From contig CACRXP010000037.1 of NCBI GenBank assembly GCA_902702965.1, forward strand, positions 1,542,304-1,606,303: DNA of 64,000 nt, read 5' to 3'. Below are positions 50,001 to 60,037 of the stretch, piece by piece; position 1 is the first letter of the stretch, and each line of letters begins with the position of its first letter. The notes beneath the pieces are model-generated. The model made no database searches. It saw only the letters and a list, made by a program, of their open reading frames with translations, and was not told the origin of the DNA. The position numbers were made by a program, and so were the translations under genes. The stretch comes from Spirometra erinaceieuropaei (lineage: Eukaryota; Platyhelminthes; Cestoda; Diphyllobothriidea; Diphyllobothriidae).

Positions 50001-53000
50001 ATAAGCTAATTAATGAGCAAATACCCGTTCGTCTCGACACATCTTGGGGCACACGGTGGATATTGTCATTCGCGACTGTTGAAATGACATACAATGAGGT
50101 TCTTGATTCGTGAAACGTGATGAAGAGTGTTTAAATGGTCCACTTTAGGCATATTAAATGCATTACCTTTGGTTTGTTTGTTTATCAGGTTCCAGAAAAT
50201 ATCCTTCTTGTATGCAGAATATGTTTATAAATAAGAACCATAGAGCAAAAACTTTATAAATGTAAACGGAAACCTATGTTACCTTGCATGTTAATATCTG
50301 ATACTAGCTATTTTTGCGTATCCACGCGTTTTTATTAAAGAAGAGTAGTATTACCTCGAGAACTGTACCGAAAATATTCACTGCACTGGAAAAAAATTCT
50401 TGTATACTCCCGAAAATCAGATTAAGAGAGATCTGAACAAACATGTTATTCATAGAAAATGAGATGTTTTATCAGACCTAAAAAGTAGAGTTTTTAGATC
50501 AGTGCGACTTGAGGCCGTAAAATGCAGCAATGACGCCAACGAGCAATCCCGTGTTCAAACGTGCCGATGTTTTTCTGTCATTTGTGAACACTTCATAAGC
50601 GGCTGCGAAAACGCCCATCCAAAAGCAAGTATAAAATCTTTTGTGCATACTGTAAGATACTTTGTATGATCTAGTTTCTGCTAATAGGCAATTTTAAAGC
50701 GAGACTAGCAGAGGACTAGCAGTGTGGGTAAAACCTGATACGTGTATGGCCGATTTGTTAGGTGTTTAAAACTAAGCAAATTCAACGGAAATGCCCTCAA
50801 TATAAAGACTAAAGGGAGCCATCTCGTTTGCAAAAGAAGTATCACTATTATTTATGTATGTGAAAAAGCCCAACTACCGTTATAATTGTTGCCTCCACTT
50901 CACTCTTGATAAAGTTAAAGTACATAGGCTTCCGTCGGCAGAATACCTAAGTAAAGCGCCCTCCTAAAGAGATACTGTGAAATATTAATTTCTTTTAAAT
51001 GTTCAAAAGTATATTTATGGCCTAGTGACGTTGTGGATTTCCATTTTCCGACGATGACGTTTCATACTTTGATGGCTTTACAAACACCTCCAAACGGTCA
51101 CTTGGCATTAGAATCAATCCCCGAAGACTCACTTATTCGGTAACTGATTTCGAAAATACCCTACTGTTAAGGTTTTGATAAACAAAGCACCAAACCTATC
51201 TTAGTTGGCAGTCAGTATGAAACAATGAAAGCAGCATAGTTTTCTCCGAAAATTCAAGGGCACCCTGAAGTTCAAAGAGTTTGTCGTGACCACAAACATT
51301 ACACGAATCTAACGGAAAGCTCTTCTGATACACAGAAACGGTATTTTAAGATAAGAGTTGCGAATTCTATTTGAATTTATTAGTCAATGTCTGGCCTGCC
51401 AACTTGTGACCTTAAGGAATCCTTTAGTCACCTGACGCCCCTGTCGGCGAAATCAAGCAAATTCTGCTTTACCTTAATCAATCCCTTCTCAATGCAAACA
51501 CAGAGAAAAATATAGCTGGCCCTTAGGAAACCGCTTTTGGAATCTAGACTGTTGGCTGCCCGTTTTTCCTGAGGGTAAACTAAGTTTCGAAAGATATCAA
51601 AGCGCAAACTTCTCTAAAGGACTATTTTCAAACGTGTTTTATTTGTGCCGTTTTAGTTGCTCTGTTTTGCATGAATAGACTTTGCATGCTCAAAAAACTG
51701 TTTTTTACTCATCTCACACGACTTTTTGGCGTTTTTATCATTTCGGATTTGCGTAGAGAATCCGCTACTTCTAAGCATCAGAAAACTTCTACTTCTCCTT
51801 TTTTGTTATCATTTAACTCCATGTCAACCCCTGTTAACCGGGCATGTTGGTCGATATACTTGAGTCGACTTCCGAGTTATAAGAGAAGTTTCATCAACTT
51901 AGAGGTATTTCGGGTGACGGCAAATTTAGGGTGGAGCAGTAGGTTTCTCTATTCAAAGTCTGCCAGTTGGCCATAAAACTGCCTGAATCCTGGAAACGTC
52001 GAACAGGAGAAATTACAAAAGGTTCCGATTTATGTGAACATCACAGGAGTGCAGTAGCAACCGCTATCGTGTACGAATGTCTCCGTCCTACTTCTCGCCT
52101 CATTTATACATCTATTCGTTCGAGTTCCCTATAAGGGCTTTTTGTCACTGATGGTTACTTTTCTTGTTTTTTGCACCCAGTGTTCGGTCGTCCACAAATT
52201 CTGACCTTTTTATTTAACCGTCGGCAAAATCTCCGGCAAAAACTAGCCAAATACCCATTTATTTGTCCAAACGAATATAGGAATATAGCCTAACTGACCG
52301 TAAGAAACAGACCTTTTTGCGAAATCAAATGAAACAGTTCAATGCCTTAAGGATCCCACTTGTCACATTATTTATATCTTACATCTATTTTCTGCGAGCA
52401 TTGTCTTTGAATTGCCGTATGCCAGTATCACTCTGTACTAGACACAGATTCTATAAATTGCGATAGAATAAATAAGCTTCAAATGACCCTGCGTCGGAAA
52501 GACAGTTAATATCATACAGAATCAACGCATATGGGAACCGATGTCTTGTATCAGTTTGTTAGCACGCAGTCCCAGGAATTTCAATAAAATCGCCCTCGGC
52601 TCGCTCAACTGCAAAAAATTGCAAAGTTAACTTTCGTGTACACTACTGAATATCAGTATACCAACCGGTCCTAGGAGACTTAATTCATGAAATGCAGGGA
52701 TCTAAGAATAAATGACCATTCTGCTGACACTGAAACATTGTCTGCTTTACTTACTAGCCTATCATGTTACGACACAGTCTTTCGCCCATGGTAGCTGCCT
52801 GTGAAATTATTTCATTAGCAAAAGTCGCCCTTTCTAGATATCGTTCGCTAGGTTAATAAATGCCTTCTAGCACACGTACATGTTTACACGCGCTTTTCAA
52901 AGTTATTGCATTGACACAAATAAGCAAGAACCATCAAAATTATTGCAGTTAGCTTGAAACATTTTCAAGTAAATCAGGTGAAGCAATGTGTCAGCACACA

Positions 53001-56000
53001 TTCTGTCTTCAGGAAAGTAAGTGTTTCGTCTCCTTATACATTTTACCTTGAAACCTGGGTAATTTTAGACCTTAAAAGGAAAATAAACACAAGTAGACAG
53101 TTTTTCTACAAGCAACCATGAAAGGCTCACCATTAGGTGGCTACTTTAACTTTGGGGTGTGCCAAGATGTATTTTTTGCAGCACTAATGCGTACTGCTGA
53201 TGCGAAACTTCCACAACCTACCCATTTGAGAATATTTTAGTACTCATACGTTAATTATGAAGGCGAAATAGACAAACTGACAAATATAACATTTATAAAA
53301 CGGTAAAATACCATTGTTTCATATACGACTAAACAAGGGCTCAACATTTTCAAGGAAAGAACATTAGCAGTCAAAACGTCTCGCGTTTTTATCGAATTTT
53401 CTTTGAAAAATGATAAGCAGCATAAATGACCGTGAGAGAAAGAACCAACCGAAACAGTTTATGAAGGTAACTCATTAAGAAAACGGCCGTTAACTAAGAC
53501 AAGTATAAGTCGCAACCCTATACTGTGAAGCTGCGTTTTCTGTAGCAGTTCGGTTTTAAGTTCCAGTGGGCCCAGAAACGCAGCCAAAATTGTTATTTGA
53601 ATAGGTAAAACTTCCAATGGTCCTTTATTGTGAAGACTTTCATAGGCGTTGATGACACTAATAACTTCGGTCGTCGACTGAGAACATTAAAAACCGAATA
53701 ATTTTTTGATATTTCAGGAACATTAAAAAACCCAGTAGGCTTTGCCGTTGCGAGTAGTTATGAGGAAGAAGCATTTCTTTGAAACCCAAAGTAATATGCA
53801 CTCGCTTTTATTCTTTAATTTTATTCCAGGTTGTTAGTTATTGGTCAACTCTCCACATTCAATCTTTTAAAAATGTAATGTGGCGTATTCATTGTTACAA
53901 TCAGAAATGTCGTCTTGGTCCTTGTCAAACGGATTTCAAGCAATGAGTAAATGGAAAGTTATAACGCATTCTTATAATATCATTCTCAAGCATATGGCCA
54001 GGCTTCAAACAGATGTGTAGCTGCAATGAAAAACACCGTTTTTGTATTAGGATAGTTAATCACGGGTTTATTTAAGAGCCTTTTTAGACCATGTTCTGCT
54101 AATCTGCTTTAGGTAGTCAGTAGTCTACACGGATAGGCCTTATGAACTTCTACGAATTATGCAACTTATTTGACGTGAATATTCAGTCTTTCGTAAGAAA
54201 GCTGTCAATTCTAAGCAACGTGATATGAGGCATAATACGTTTTATGTTTTCCTCTAAGCCAAGACTTTTGTTATTAGTTGCGAGTTTTCGTCAATAATTT
54301 GAGCGGAGTTCCAACTAGTTTAAGTGGGTTTTGCAAATTTGCGCATCTTTAATGATTTTCGTCAACTGTTATACGTTATTGTCTCTAGTTAAGCTGGTCT
54401 TTCGCTTAAACGTATTTAAGAATGTGATAAATTTATCACTGCCTATATTGTGGCTGACCAAAATAAGGCTCAAATATGTGCTTCAATAAAATCTGTCATC
54501 CCATCAAAATGCTTTCTCCGCCAGGGCTTAATTTGCATTTATAAAGCAGGCAAAATATCAGTCGATCCGGTGTCCAAATGTGAGGTCTTCAAGCTTCTTT
54601 ACCTCCCTCTACGTTCGTCCTTTGGTGAAAACTTAAGTGCCCATTTTACGGGATAGCGAACCTATCGGTCATTTATAATTGACCAGTTGTAGCAAGTGGG
54701 TACTTAGCTTCATTCACTTTGCAAAAATTAATGTTGATGAAAAGATCAAACGTTCTCAACCAAATGCTTCCTTTCCCCGACGTTTTCGAGCTTTAAATCT
54801 GGGCGGGACATTGCATGCAGTGTTTTCCTCTGACCACTCCCTAAATAACTTTTGCACCGGACTCCGGTTGTCATTTTCTCTCCTTCCTGTTCCCTCGCAT
54901 TTCTTCATGGCCATCAGGACTGGGAAGTCACAGTGTCCTCCATTAGTCTTATTTACTGACGTCCGTCCCAAATGTTCAGTAGGTGCTTCTTATATTAAAA
55001 TCGTGAGTTGTTAAATGTAGTAGAAAAACTTTGATCGAGACCTTTTCCTGTTCTCTCTAACCTTGATTTTGCGTATGTGCAAGCATATTTGCATTAGCTG
55101 ATTTACTTATTTATCAGAAAAAGACTAATATGCGCACACACGCAAGCTTTTGGGCTTGCGCATATGCGCTTTTAGATAGAAAGCTTGCCAGAATTGTCTA
55201 GACGTTCGCCACTTGCGAAAATTCGTCAAAGGCGGTGCCTATGCACGTTTAAAATGGTCCTGTGAGTGAAAGGTTTCAGTAAATAGCTGTACTTATTATT
55301 TTCTCTCGCTAATTGCGGTCTGTTCGGCTCCTATCGCACTTTCGAAACGCCTAGGGGCTTGCCTCAGGGTTTTTGGACATGGCATTTTGTGTGCCTTTAC
55401 GGGCGCATCTGCGAACGCCGTCTCTCTCGCGAGTAGTGGTCAGCAGAAGCTCAGTTGTCGTTTCACACCCAGACTTCCATTCCAGCATGTAAAGTAAGGA
55501 AAACGGTCACAATCAGCTTTACCTCTCGCAATGTTACCTAGGGCATCGCATCTCAGATAAAATGAGTGTCGGCTCAGACATGCATAGTTTACCATGAACA
55601 CGTAAGTACAATTCGGTATAGGAAAAAATCAAATTTTGCTGTTTGCCGTTTCTTAAGCCCTGAAAACTCACCCCATTTTTACCTGCCCAATAACACTTTG
55701 GACAGCACAAAAGGTTGTGCTGTAACGGCGAAAATATCGCACAAACTCTTAAAAATGTTCCTGATGACAGTTCTGAGGGACGAAAAATATACGATCATTA
55801 ATACAATATGCATCTCCAGTATTTTTGTCAAGCTAAGTTTTTATTGATGGCTGCTTTCAGAGGTTCTGACTAAGTATACGTAAACCTAATCCGAAAGATA
55901 AACACATGATAAATAAAAATTACACAGAGGACCTGCCCCTATTAGTTTGTTTGAAATAAGTCAAAATAACATTACCGAAAAAGACGAAGGAGACCGGAAT

Positions 56001-59000
56001 GGCCATTCCTGGCTTATTAGCGGTCGTCAGTCAGTCACGACAAACCGCGAAACTTGGAATGCCTGGGACTTGATCCCGCGACTTGTTGGTCTGAAGTCTA
56101 ACGCCTCTAACCACTGAACCTCAGGTTCGTCGCCCTGTCGGTTGCAGTCACGAATATACAATGATAGACGGACGCTCATTCCGCTGCAGTCTTCCTTGTT
56201 TTTGTCGTTTTTGTTATTTTGCCCAAATTACGCGCCGCCGTGTGGCTGCTGGTCGGGCTCGAGTGAGAGCCCAAAGGTCCAACGGGACGCGTGAGTTCCG
56301 TAAGAACAATAGGTGAACGTATCTCTACCACAGACCAAGTTAAGACAAACCTTTCGATGGAAAAAAAGAAGAAATAGAAATCATTTTTACCACTCTTGAG
56401 TGAAATATACGTGGTTGCTTCTGTTCCTTTCTATTAAACGTTTATTTGCTGGTTCTGTATGCCATGCATTTATTAATTCCTGAAAATATTGAATCTCCTA
56501 TGCCAACTAATGCGAACAAAATCAGTAATAAAAGTTTCCTAATTGATATCCCGATTAAACGGTCTTCTGGAAGCAAATATTTCCGCACATATCGGGCATT
56601 CTGGGGCTTCTGTCGTTTGTCTGGTCTTGGAATCACATTCAGTCTAAATAGGACATGCCTGTTTTATGATGCCAGTGGGAAGGAATCTTGCTGCGCACGC
56701 TTTAATGGACGTAAAATCCAAAAACTCTTCGTGCAAAGGCTGAAAACAAAATTTGTCTTTAAAATATACCGCTAATCTAATCCGCTCTTCGAAGAGGTTG
56801 ACCCTCTGCACTTTTCATCGTCCAGCCCATCGTGTTTATCGTTTCCTAGGTTAACGCTAATTGCCAGCCCAACATTGAAACAGGGGACGACCTAAAATAG
56901 TCACCACCAGAATTTCGTATGAACGCACACATTTGCTTTTCATCCAAATCCTAAGCACTTTGGGAGGAACGAGAGCAAACGTGATTTATGTAGGAATCTT
57001 CATTGTCAAATTAATCGAAATCCATGCGACTACATTTTCTTGCATACCACATTAAAACGCCTGATTTTACAGTTAGACTATTAGCATGGTAAATGCCCCA
57101 AATGTTGTTTGAACTGTTAGTAGCGGCTTTTCAAAATTTTTATGCACAAAATAGTTTAGTTCTGGGTTGACAACTGGTAAAGGATTTTCTTCGACCGTGC
57201 AAAACGTTAGGTGGACATCTCAAAACCCAAGTAAACTCTAATGGCTGAATTAGCAACTTCCTGACTGCCAACTTATTAAATTGGTTTGACAAGTAATTAC
57301 AAACATTTCCGAAAGTGTTAAAAGTCAAACATAAGCAAATTTGTTGGTGCATTTACATAGGTAGTACCGATAAAATTAGGCAAAAGCTTTTGTATGACAT
57401 CGAGTGCTGTAGACGAGGTTGGCTTACCTAATGACTTTCGTGGAGCAAAAACAATCGTGCGTGTGATTTACTGTATTTTCTTTTTAACGTTTTTTAAGCT
57501 GGTAACTTTTGTATAAATTTGCGACCACTGTCGATCTCCAAATCTGACTTCATGAGTTGCAGTTGTTCATTACTAAAATGCAACTACAGTTCGTTGATGT
57601 TATGGATCTTTTGTGGATTTCGTCCTTAGCTGCCACATATTATTACTGTTCTTTCCTGGTCTCCACATTAATTTTTGTCAAGTTTGGAAGAGTTATTAAT
57701 TAACTTAGGTCTTCCACAAAGAAAAACTATAAAATACTGTCCCGTCTGTGGGCCTTTAAGTTAACAAACTAACACGTATACTCTAGTTATTCCGTTTAAT
57801 GTACTTTGTTGTTATAGAGACGCATTGTAAAGCTTAACGTCGATCTGATGTTTACGTGCACAGCCCTTCCCTCCAAGGTAGTTTAGTAGCTTACAGAATT
57901 GAAGCGGCATAACAATCCTACCCACTTCAACCGTTTTATTTAAAGGTTTTACCCATCTAACACGCAGAACTCACCTTTGAGTAATACAAACAATATATTG
58001 AATGTGCAATTCACGTCTAAGAGAGATGTTTTGTTTTTGTCATATGATGGAAAATGAAACAGCTAGATGTGAAGTTAAATTTCAGCTCAAATGCAGGATT
58101 ATGTAGAAACACACTGATATTCATTGAGATTATTTTCCAAAGTCGAATGCACAAGAAATCACTCCTATAAAAGACCCTTTTGACCCCTTGCCCATATTCC
58201 CTGGGCACATGATTAAATTTCTCCCCAAGACAAATTTCTTACCTGCCGGAAATATGACCCCGTGCCTTGAAACCGCATTATAACTTTAGCCGTGGGGTAG
58301 GCCTGTGCAGTTTGATGAGGCTTCGTAACAAATGGGAAACATATGGAGTCGGGAAATTTTTTAACGACAGTGAAGTAACTGATATACTTGTTGCTCTGTC
58401 TCAGAATGAATAATTGTTGACAAATCAAGGCGTAATGTTTTATAGATATAACTAAGTCAGTCTTTTCATAGTATTTTTGAAATAATTCATTCCTGAAGGG
58501 CTAAATGTAAATCCGCAGCAGGAAATAAATTAGATTTGACTTTTGAAAAGTGGCGTGATACACTCCAAATGATTTTAACTTGTGATAAGAACTATATTTT
58601 TTAGAGTAGGTGGGTGCCTACGTAGCGCATAAAAGGTGGAAGTACACTCAAAAGGCTACATTCACCTGGAAAAAGTCGAGTTGTAGTTGACAGACTGAAG
58701 TCACTAGATTGTGTGGTTTGCTATGTACAGAATCTCATGTTGTCCTCTCAGGCGACAGTGGTTGCTAGCGAATCATACCCATGAGTAAGTGCTACAGTAG
58801 TGACAGCTACTTTGATACTTTCGTGGAGCAAACTCGTGTTCTCCCATTTTTGGGAGTGTTATCTTTGCCGAAAGGTGGTACATTCAAATGGCGCCCGAGC
58901 AGCTACGACTGTCTGTGCGTCTGAGTAGAAGCCGGCTGCGTGACAGCAGAACAAGGCGTCTGCAACTGCTGGCTGCAGAGGCTTACTGACCTTGGAGTAA

Positions 59001-60037
59001 GGAGCTTTGGATAAGGACGCCGGACATCGCAATAGTGACGGTCGGCAACACCTTCTACACAATGATCCATCAATCCCAAAAGCACGGAAATACTTTCTGA
59101 CTCTTAAAACAAACTATCATCGTAGGAATTTTACAAATGTTACATTAGCATATTATCAGAAAGGAGTTACTATGGTGGTTTGGACTGATTAAAACATAAC
59201 TCGTTCGGCTTATTCTGCCTTCGTTTAACCTCTACCAACTCATAACACCACCGCGGATCAGAAACACAAGCATCCGCACACATGTATTGCAAATCGTCTA
59301 CTGATTACTTTTATCGAGTGGATCATAAACAGTTTGTCCAGTCGAAGGTTTTCCCCGCCCCGCCACCTGACACTTTGTCCTTACAGTTCCTATGCTGACT
59401 GCTTCTTCCTGTAACCCTCTGGTTCATGTCAGTGACACACATTTAATTTATGCGGAACTGGTACTACAACTAACCGACCATTCGAATGGACATGTCAGTT
59501 TCATGCGATCCACAGTTCTGACAAAAGGACTCAAAATCGATAAACAACAAAGCAATACAAATATCGAGGAAGGTGAACTAGACTGAACTGGCGATCCGAG
59601 GTTAATTAGCCACTGTCATCGCGTCTTGGGTGGTCGTCTTCCTGAATAAACGTGTTGACGCCAACTGAAAAGCCCGAAACTGAGACATTATTTTCCTGTC
59701 TTTTTCGTTATAGGGTTTTCCTTTATCTAAAGCAACGGTCCATATCAGTGGCAGGTTGACAAATTACGTAACTTTTTAGACGTCTATACCGTCAATCTTT
59801 TAGTTATAAATTACTGTCCTGTTAATCATATGAAGGTCATACTCGAATGTATGAGCTTATAAGTCTGCGAAAAAATGTTTACTTTTAGGACATAACGTTA
59901 TGCAGATCTACAATGGCAACAACAACAACAACAATATTGGACCAAATGTGCACAGCGAGATGCCAGTAAATGCCGGCGACTTCAATCCTCTGTCCCAAAA
60001 ACGTTCGGCCGACTTTGATTCAAATCGTTTTCCATGT
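22071..60037 (+). CDS. Protocadherin-like cell adhesion receptor, 5 exons, 3' end not found
   Basis: A single-pass membrane protein of the cadherin superfamily, expected to act in calcium-dependent cell-cell adhesion. Joined exons give about 1116 residues. The ATG at 22071 is chosen because it starts a signal peptide (MVRSFTWSRHIFSALLILSQ, ending near residue 27); the upstream in-frame start is only TTG. Seven cadherin repeats end at DVNDNVP (183), QDENDNAP (322), ENVNDQPP (440), RDVNDNGP (564), RDLDDNAP (710), DKNDNAP (832) and a less canonical seventh near 955. Repeat 1 has the protocadherin hallmark DREEVC plus extra cysteines. The membrane helix is at about 1030-1054. The tail runs through the last exon, is Asn-rich, and stays open at residue 1116. 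Seven repeats and large multi-repeat exons resemble delta-type protocadherins; orthology is inferred, not tested. Confidence 0.88.
23031..29814. other. Intron 1, left part, no recognised element
   Basis: AT-rich intron sequence. Two spots stand out. At 28000-28035 is a hairpin motif shared with 50043 and 62275. At 28500-28690 (minus) an open frame contains RRYADYAIF, which weakly recalls the YADD box of non-LTR reverse transcriptases but lacks the second aspartate; I do not call it. Confidence 0.5.
29815..30825. repeat. Large inverted repeat of family R1
   Basis: Left arm 29815-30195 and right arm 30437-30825 are diverged inverted copies of R1 around a 240-bp spacer. Shared blocks include GATTAGGGAGGATTACTTA, ACTCGGTAACGGATGACTAC and GATTTTCGATGGACTTGCAA. 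PLE terminal repeats may lie in inverted orientation, which would explain the pair, but no PLE coding sequence is seen in the spacer. Confidence 0.75.
31200..31740 (+). mobile_element. Penelope-like element remnant, linker and GIY-YIG
   Basis: The linker reads VGIAHKLETTIRRQVMRSKN (about 31290-31350). After a frameshift comes AMPGVIYRTCC, a decayed GIY-YIG start, then GHTFRSDEVELLARDDN and ESRSTDTQPINK (about 31530-31630). Stops interrupt it. The order and residues match the copies at 3.1-3.7 kb. Confidence 0.7.
31780..32490. other. GC-richer unrecognised stretch in intron 1
   Basis: Higher GC than surrounding intron, which suggests an old transposon insert, but neither strand gives a protein segment I can name. 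Confidence 0.3.
32505..32685 (+). repeat. SINE-like 3' block
   Basis: ATATTACCGACAATGACTATG, then TGCGCCGCTGTGCGACTGG, GAGTGAGCTCGTAAAAACG and GTGAGCGCCCC follow the same order as the 7608-7888 copy. The tRNA-like head is absent. Confidence 0.65.
32790..33970 (-). mobile_element. Penelope-like element remnant, N-terminal and first RT motifs
   Basis: A 261-codon open frame on the minus strand (33969-33184) covers the PLE N-terminal region (PPADKGRPTVALD) and the first RT motif (FYDLTRVHKPDVPLR). Beyond its stop, a further frame at about 32950-32830 reads FEQIKGSPISS and AVLYRLERQLFRRYK, the RT block before the catalytic YVDD. The catalytic box and the endonuclease are not found, so the copy is 3'-truncated. 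The long open frame is unusual among copies here. Confidence 0.75.
33971..36025. other. Intron 1, right part
   Basis: AT-rich intron sequence without recognised elements. It ends in the acceptor TTTTTTAG at 36025. Confidence 0.6.
36026..37189 (+). CDS. Protocadherin exon 2 (EC2 end to EC5)
   Basis: Encodes residues 321-708; 388 codons, phase 0 at both ends. It opens with VQDENDNAP, joining cleanly to SLSIV of exon 1. It holds EC3 (KENQIG, NDTDAGENA, LDYEQ, AQDHG), EC4 (shorter spacing, LDREES) and EC5 (VPENE, ATDSDAGQNA, LDYEKR, ATDQP). Donor GTAAGT at 37190 follows KVTVC. Confidence 0.93.
37190..40050. other. Intron 2
   Basis: 2861 bp, GT-AG, phase 0. No recognised element. A GC-richer patch at 39390-39660 has an open frame of 91 codons without a recognised domain. 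Confidence 0.7.
40051..40250 (+). CDS. Protocadherin exon 3 (EC5 end, first half of EC6)
   Basis: 200 bp, phase 0 to phase 2. It begins VRDLDDNAP, completing the EC5/EC6 calcium linker, and carries EC6 strands through ATDADN to FFTVD. Acceptor TTTCCTAG ends at 40050; donor GTAAGT starts at 40251 and splits an Arg codon. Confidence 0.92.
40251..42853. other. Intron 3
   Basis: 2603 bp, GT-AG, phase 2. It contains a minus-strand R2 repeat at 40440-40680. The rest, including GC-richer parts at 41790-42090, shows no recognised gene. Confidence 0.7.
40440..40680 (-). repeat. R2 repeat unit (minus) in intron 3
   Basis: On the minus strand it shares the ordered blocks TAGACTTGCG/GCATCTAC, GTGTCAAGACAGAGTCAAGA and GGCATTGCAGCTTGACTCTC with 62360-62760. 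The middle of the unit is shortened compared with that copy. Confidence 0.75.
42854..43728 (+). CDS. Protocadherin exon 4 (EC6 end, EC7, membrane helix)
   Basis: 875 bp, phase 2 to phase 1. It completes the split Arg, then reads HSGVIRTTRPLDREQ, the usual end of a cadherin repeat. EC6 closes at DKNDNAP. EC7 (about 839-955) has FDDDDS and AHDNP but lacks a clean DxNDN. A juxtamembrane linker rich in Pro, Gly and basic residues leads to a helix of about 25 hydrophobic residues starting ITIIAVLVCM, stopped by RKC. Donor GTGAGT at 43729. Confidence 0.92.
43972..44310 (+). repeat. Left inverted terminus of the PLE
   Basis: Pairs with 45584-45922. GC-rich and non-coding, with an ACTGATGAGGGATGAGG block that resembles a hammerhead core but has no GAAA partner at the right distance. 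Confidence 0.9.
45584..45922 (-). repeat. Right inverted terminus of the PLE
   Basis: Inverted copy of 43972-44310. Beyond it, 45979-46009 carries CTGACGA, a perfect 6-bp hairpin (GTCGGT/ACCGAC) and GAAA, possibly part of the element's 3' tail. Confidence 0.9.
46149..46216 (-). ncRNA. Hammerhead-ribozyme-like motif (copy 2, degenerate)
   Basis: Minus strand: core CTGATAA (46216-46210) where CUGANGA is expected, so the G8 general acid is changed to A. GCCG (46209-46206) starts stem II but its partner is decayed. GAAA is at 46165-46162, followed by CACGT and GGGCTT. Confidence 0.4.
46589..46661 (+). ncRNA. Hammerhead-ribozyme-like motif (copy 3, best core)
   Basis: Plus strand: CTGATGA intact (46593-46599), stem II GTCG (46600-46603) with CGGC (46640-46643), GAAA intact (46644-46647). 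Next is the palindromic ACGCGT (46647-46652), then AGC and TGGGC. CCC before the core can pair with GGG after it as stem I. The cleavage triplet is AGC rather than GUC, so self-cleavage is doubtful. The tiny stem III with palindromic loop is typical of PLE-type hammerheads that work as dimers. Confidence 0.5.
46670..48770. other. Intron 4 segment
   Basis: No firm element. A minus-strand open frame at 47986-47738 has a plausible splice acceptor (TGTTGCAG) in frame ahead of a 76-residue segment ending in a stop; I cannot assign it to a family. Confidence 0.4.
48775..48930 (+). repeat. SINE-like repeat (plus)
   Basis: B-box-like GGGGTCCAATCTC (48831-48844 region) after a decayed head, followed by the shared body GGCATGATTAGTTAATGGCG and CATCCCAGTCTCCCTTGTAT. 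Confidence 0.55.
48957..49455. repeat. Near-palindromic R1-type repeat
   Basis: 48957-49190 and about 49200-49455 are inverted relatives. Shared blocks are GTCAACCGAAATTCCG, ATGCGTTTTCGTTTCGAAA, AATAATTCTATAATAATTC and CCGGCTGCATGCAAAA. It belongs to the R1 family by the ATAATTCTATAATATTCGG-like core. It has almost no spacer. Confidence 0.75.
49500..50110. other. GC-richer unrecognised insert in intron 4
   Basis: Higher GC than the surrounding intron, with overlapping open frames on both strands. No domain recognised. It contains one copy (50043-50085) of a TGGGGCACACGGTGGAT motif also found at 28000 and 62275. Confidence 0.4.
50111..55128. other. Intron 4, AT-rich part
   Basis: About 5 kb without recognised element, coding exon or RNA gene. 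Confidence 0.5.
55129..55172. repeat. Hairpin with CGCAAGC/GCTTGCG stem
   Basis: Perfect 7-bp stem around TTTTG, flanked by further partly pairing TATGCGC sequences. Possible structured or simple-repeat origin. Confidence 0.5.
55980..56340. repeat. SINE-like head (minus) plus 3' block (plus)
   Basis: 55998-56160, minus strand: A-box-like TGAGGTTCAGTGG (56123-56111) and B-box-like GGGATCAAGTCCC (56077-56065), with the body AGCCAGGAATGGCCATTCCG. 56225-56338, plus strand: CGCCGCCGTGTGGCTGCTGG and GAGTTCCGTAAGAACAATAG, the shared 3' block. Confidence 0.65.
56341..59888. other. Intron 4, right part
   Basis: Mostly AT-rich. A GC-richer patch at 58730-59060 shows no known gene. GGCTTATTCTGCCTTC at about 59204 matches the MITE-like element at 8068. 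The acceptor ACTTTTAG ends at 59888. Confidence 0.5.
59889..60037 (+). CDS. Protocadherin exon 5 (cytoplasmic tail)
   Basis: 149 bp, phase 1 to phase 0. Joined to exon 4 it completes an Arg codon and reads HNVMQIYNGNNNNNNIGPNV onward, to NRFPC before donor GTAAGT at 60038. The assignment rests on matching phase, clean splice sites and an open frame of 49 codons; there is no cadherin motif here to confirm it. The run of six Asn comes from an AAC microsatellite. Confidence 0.75.
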
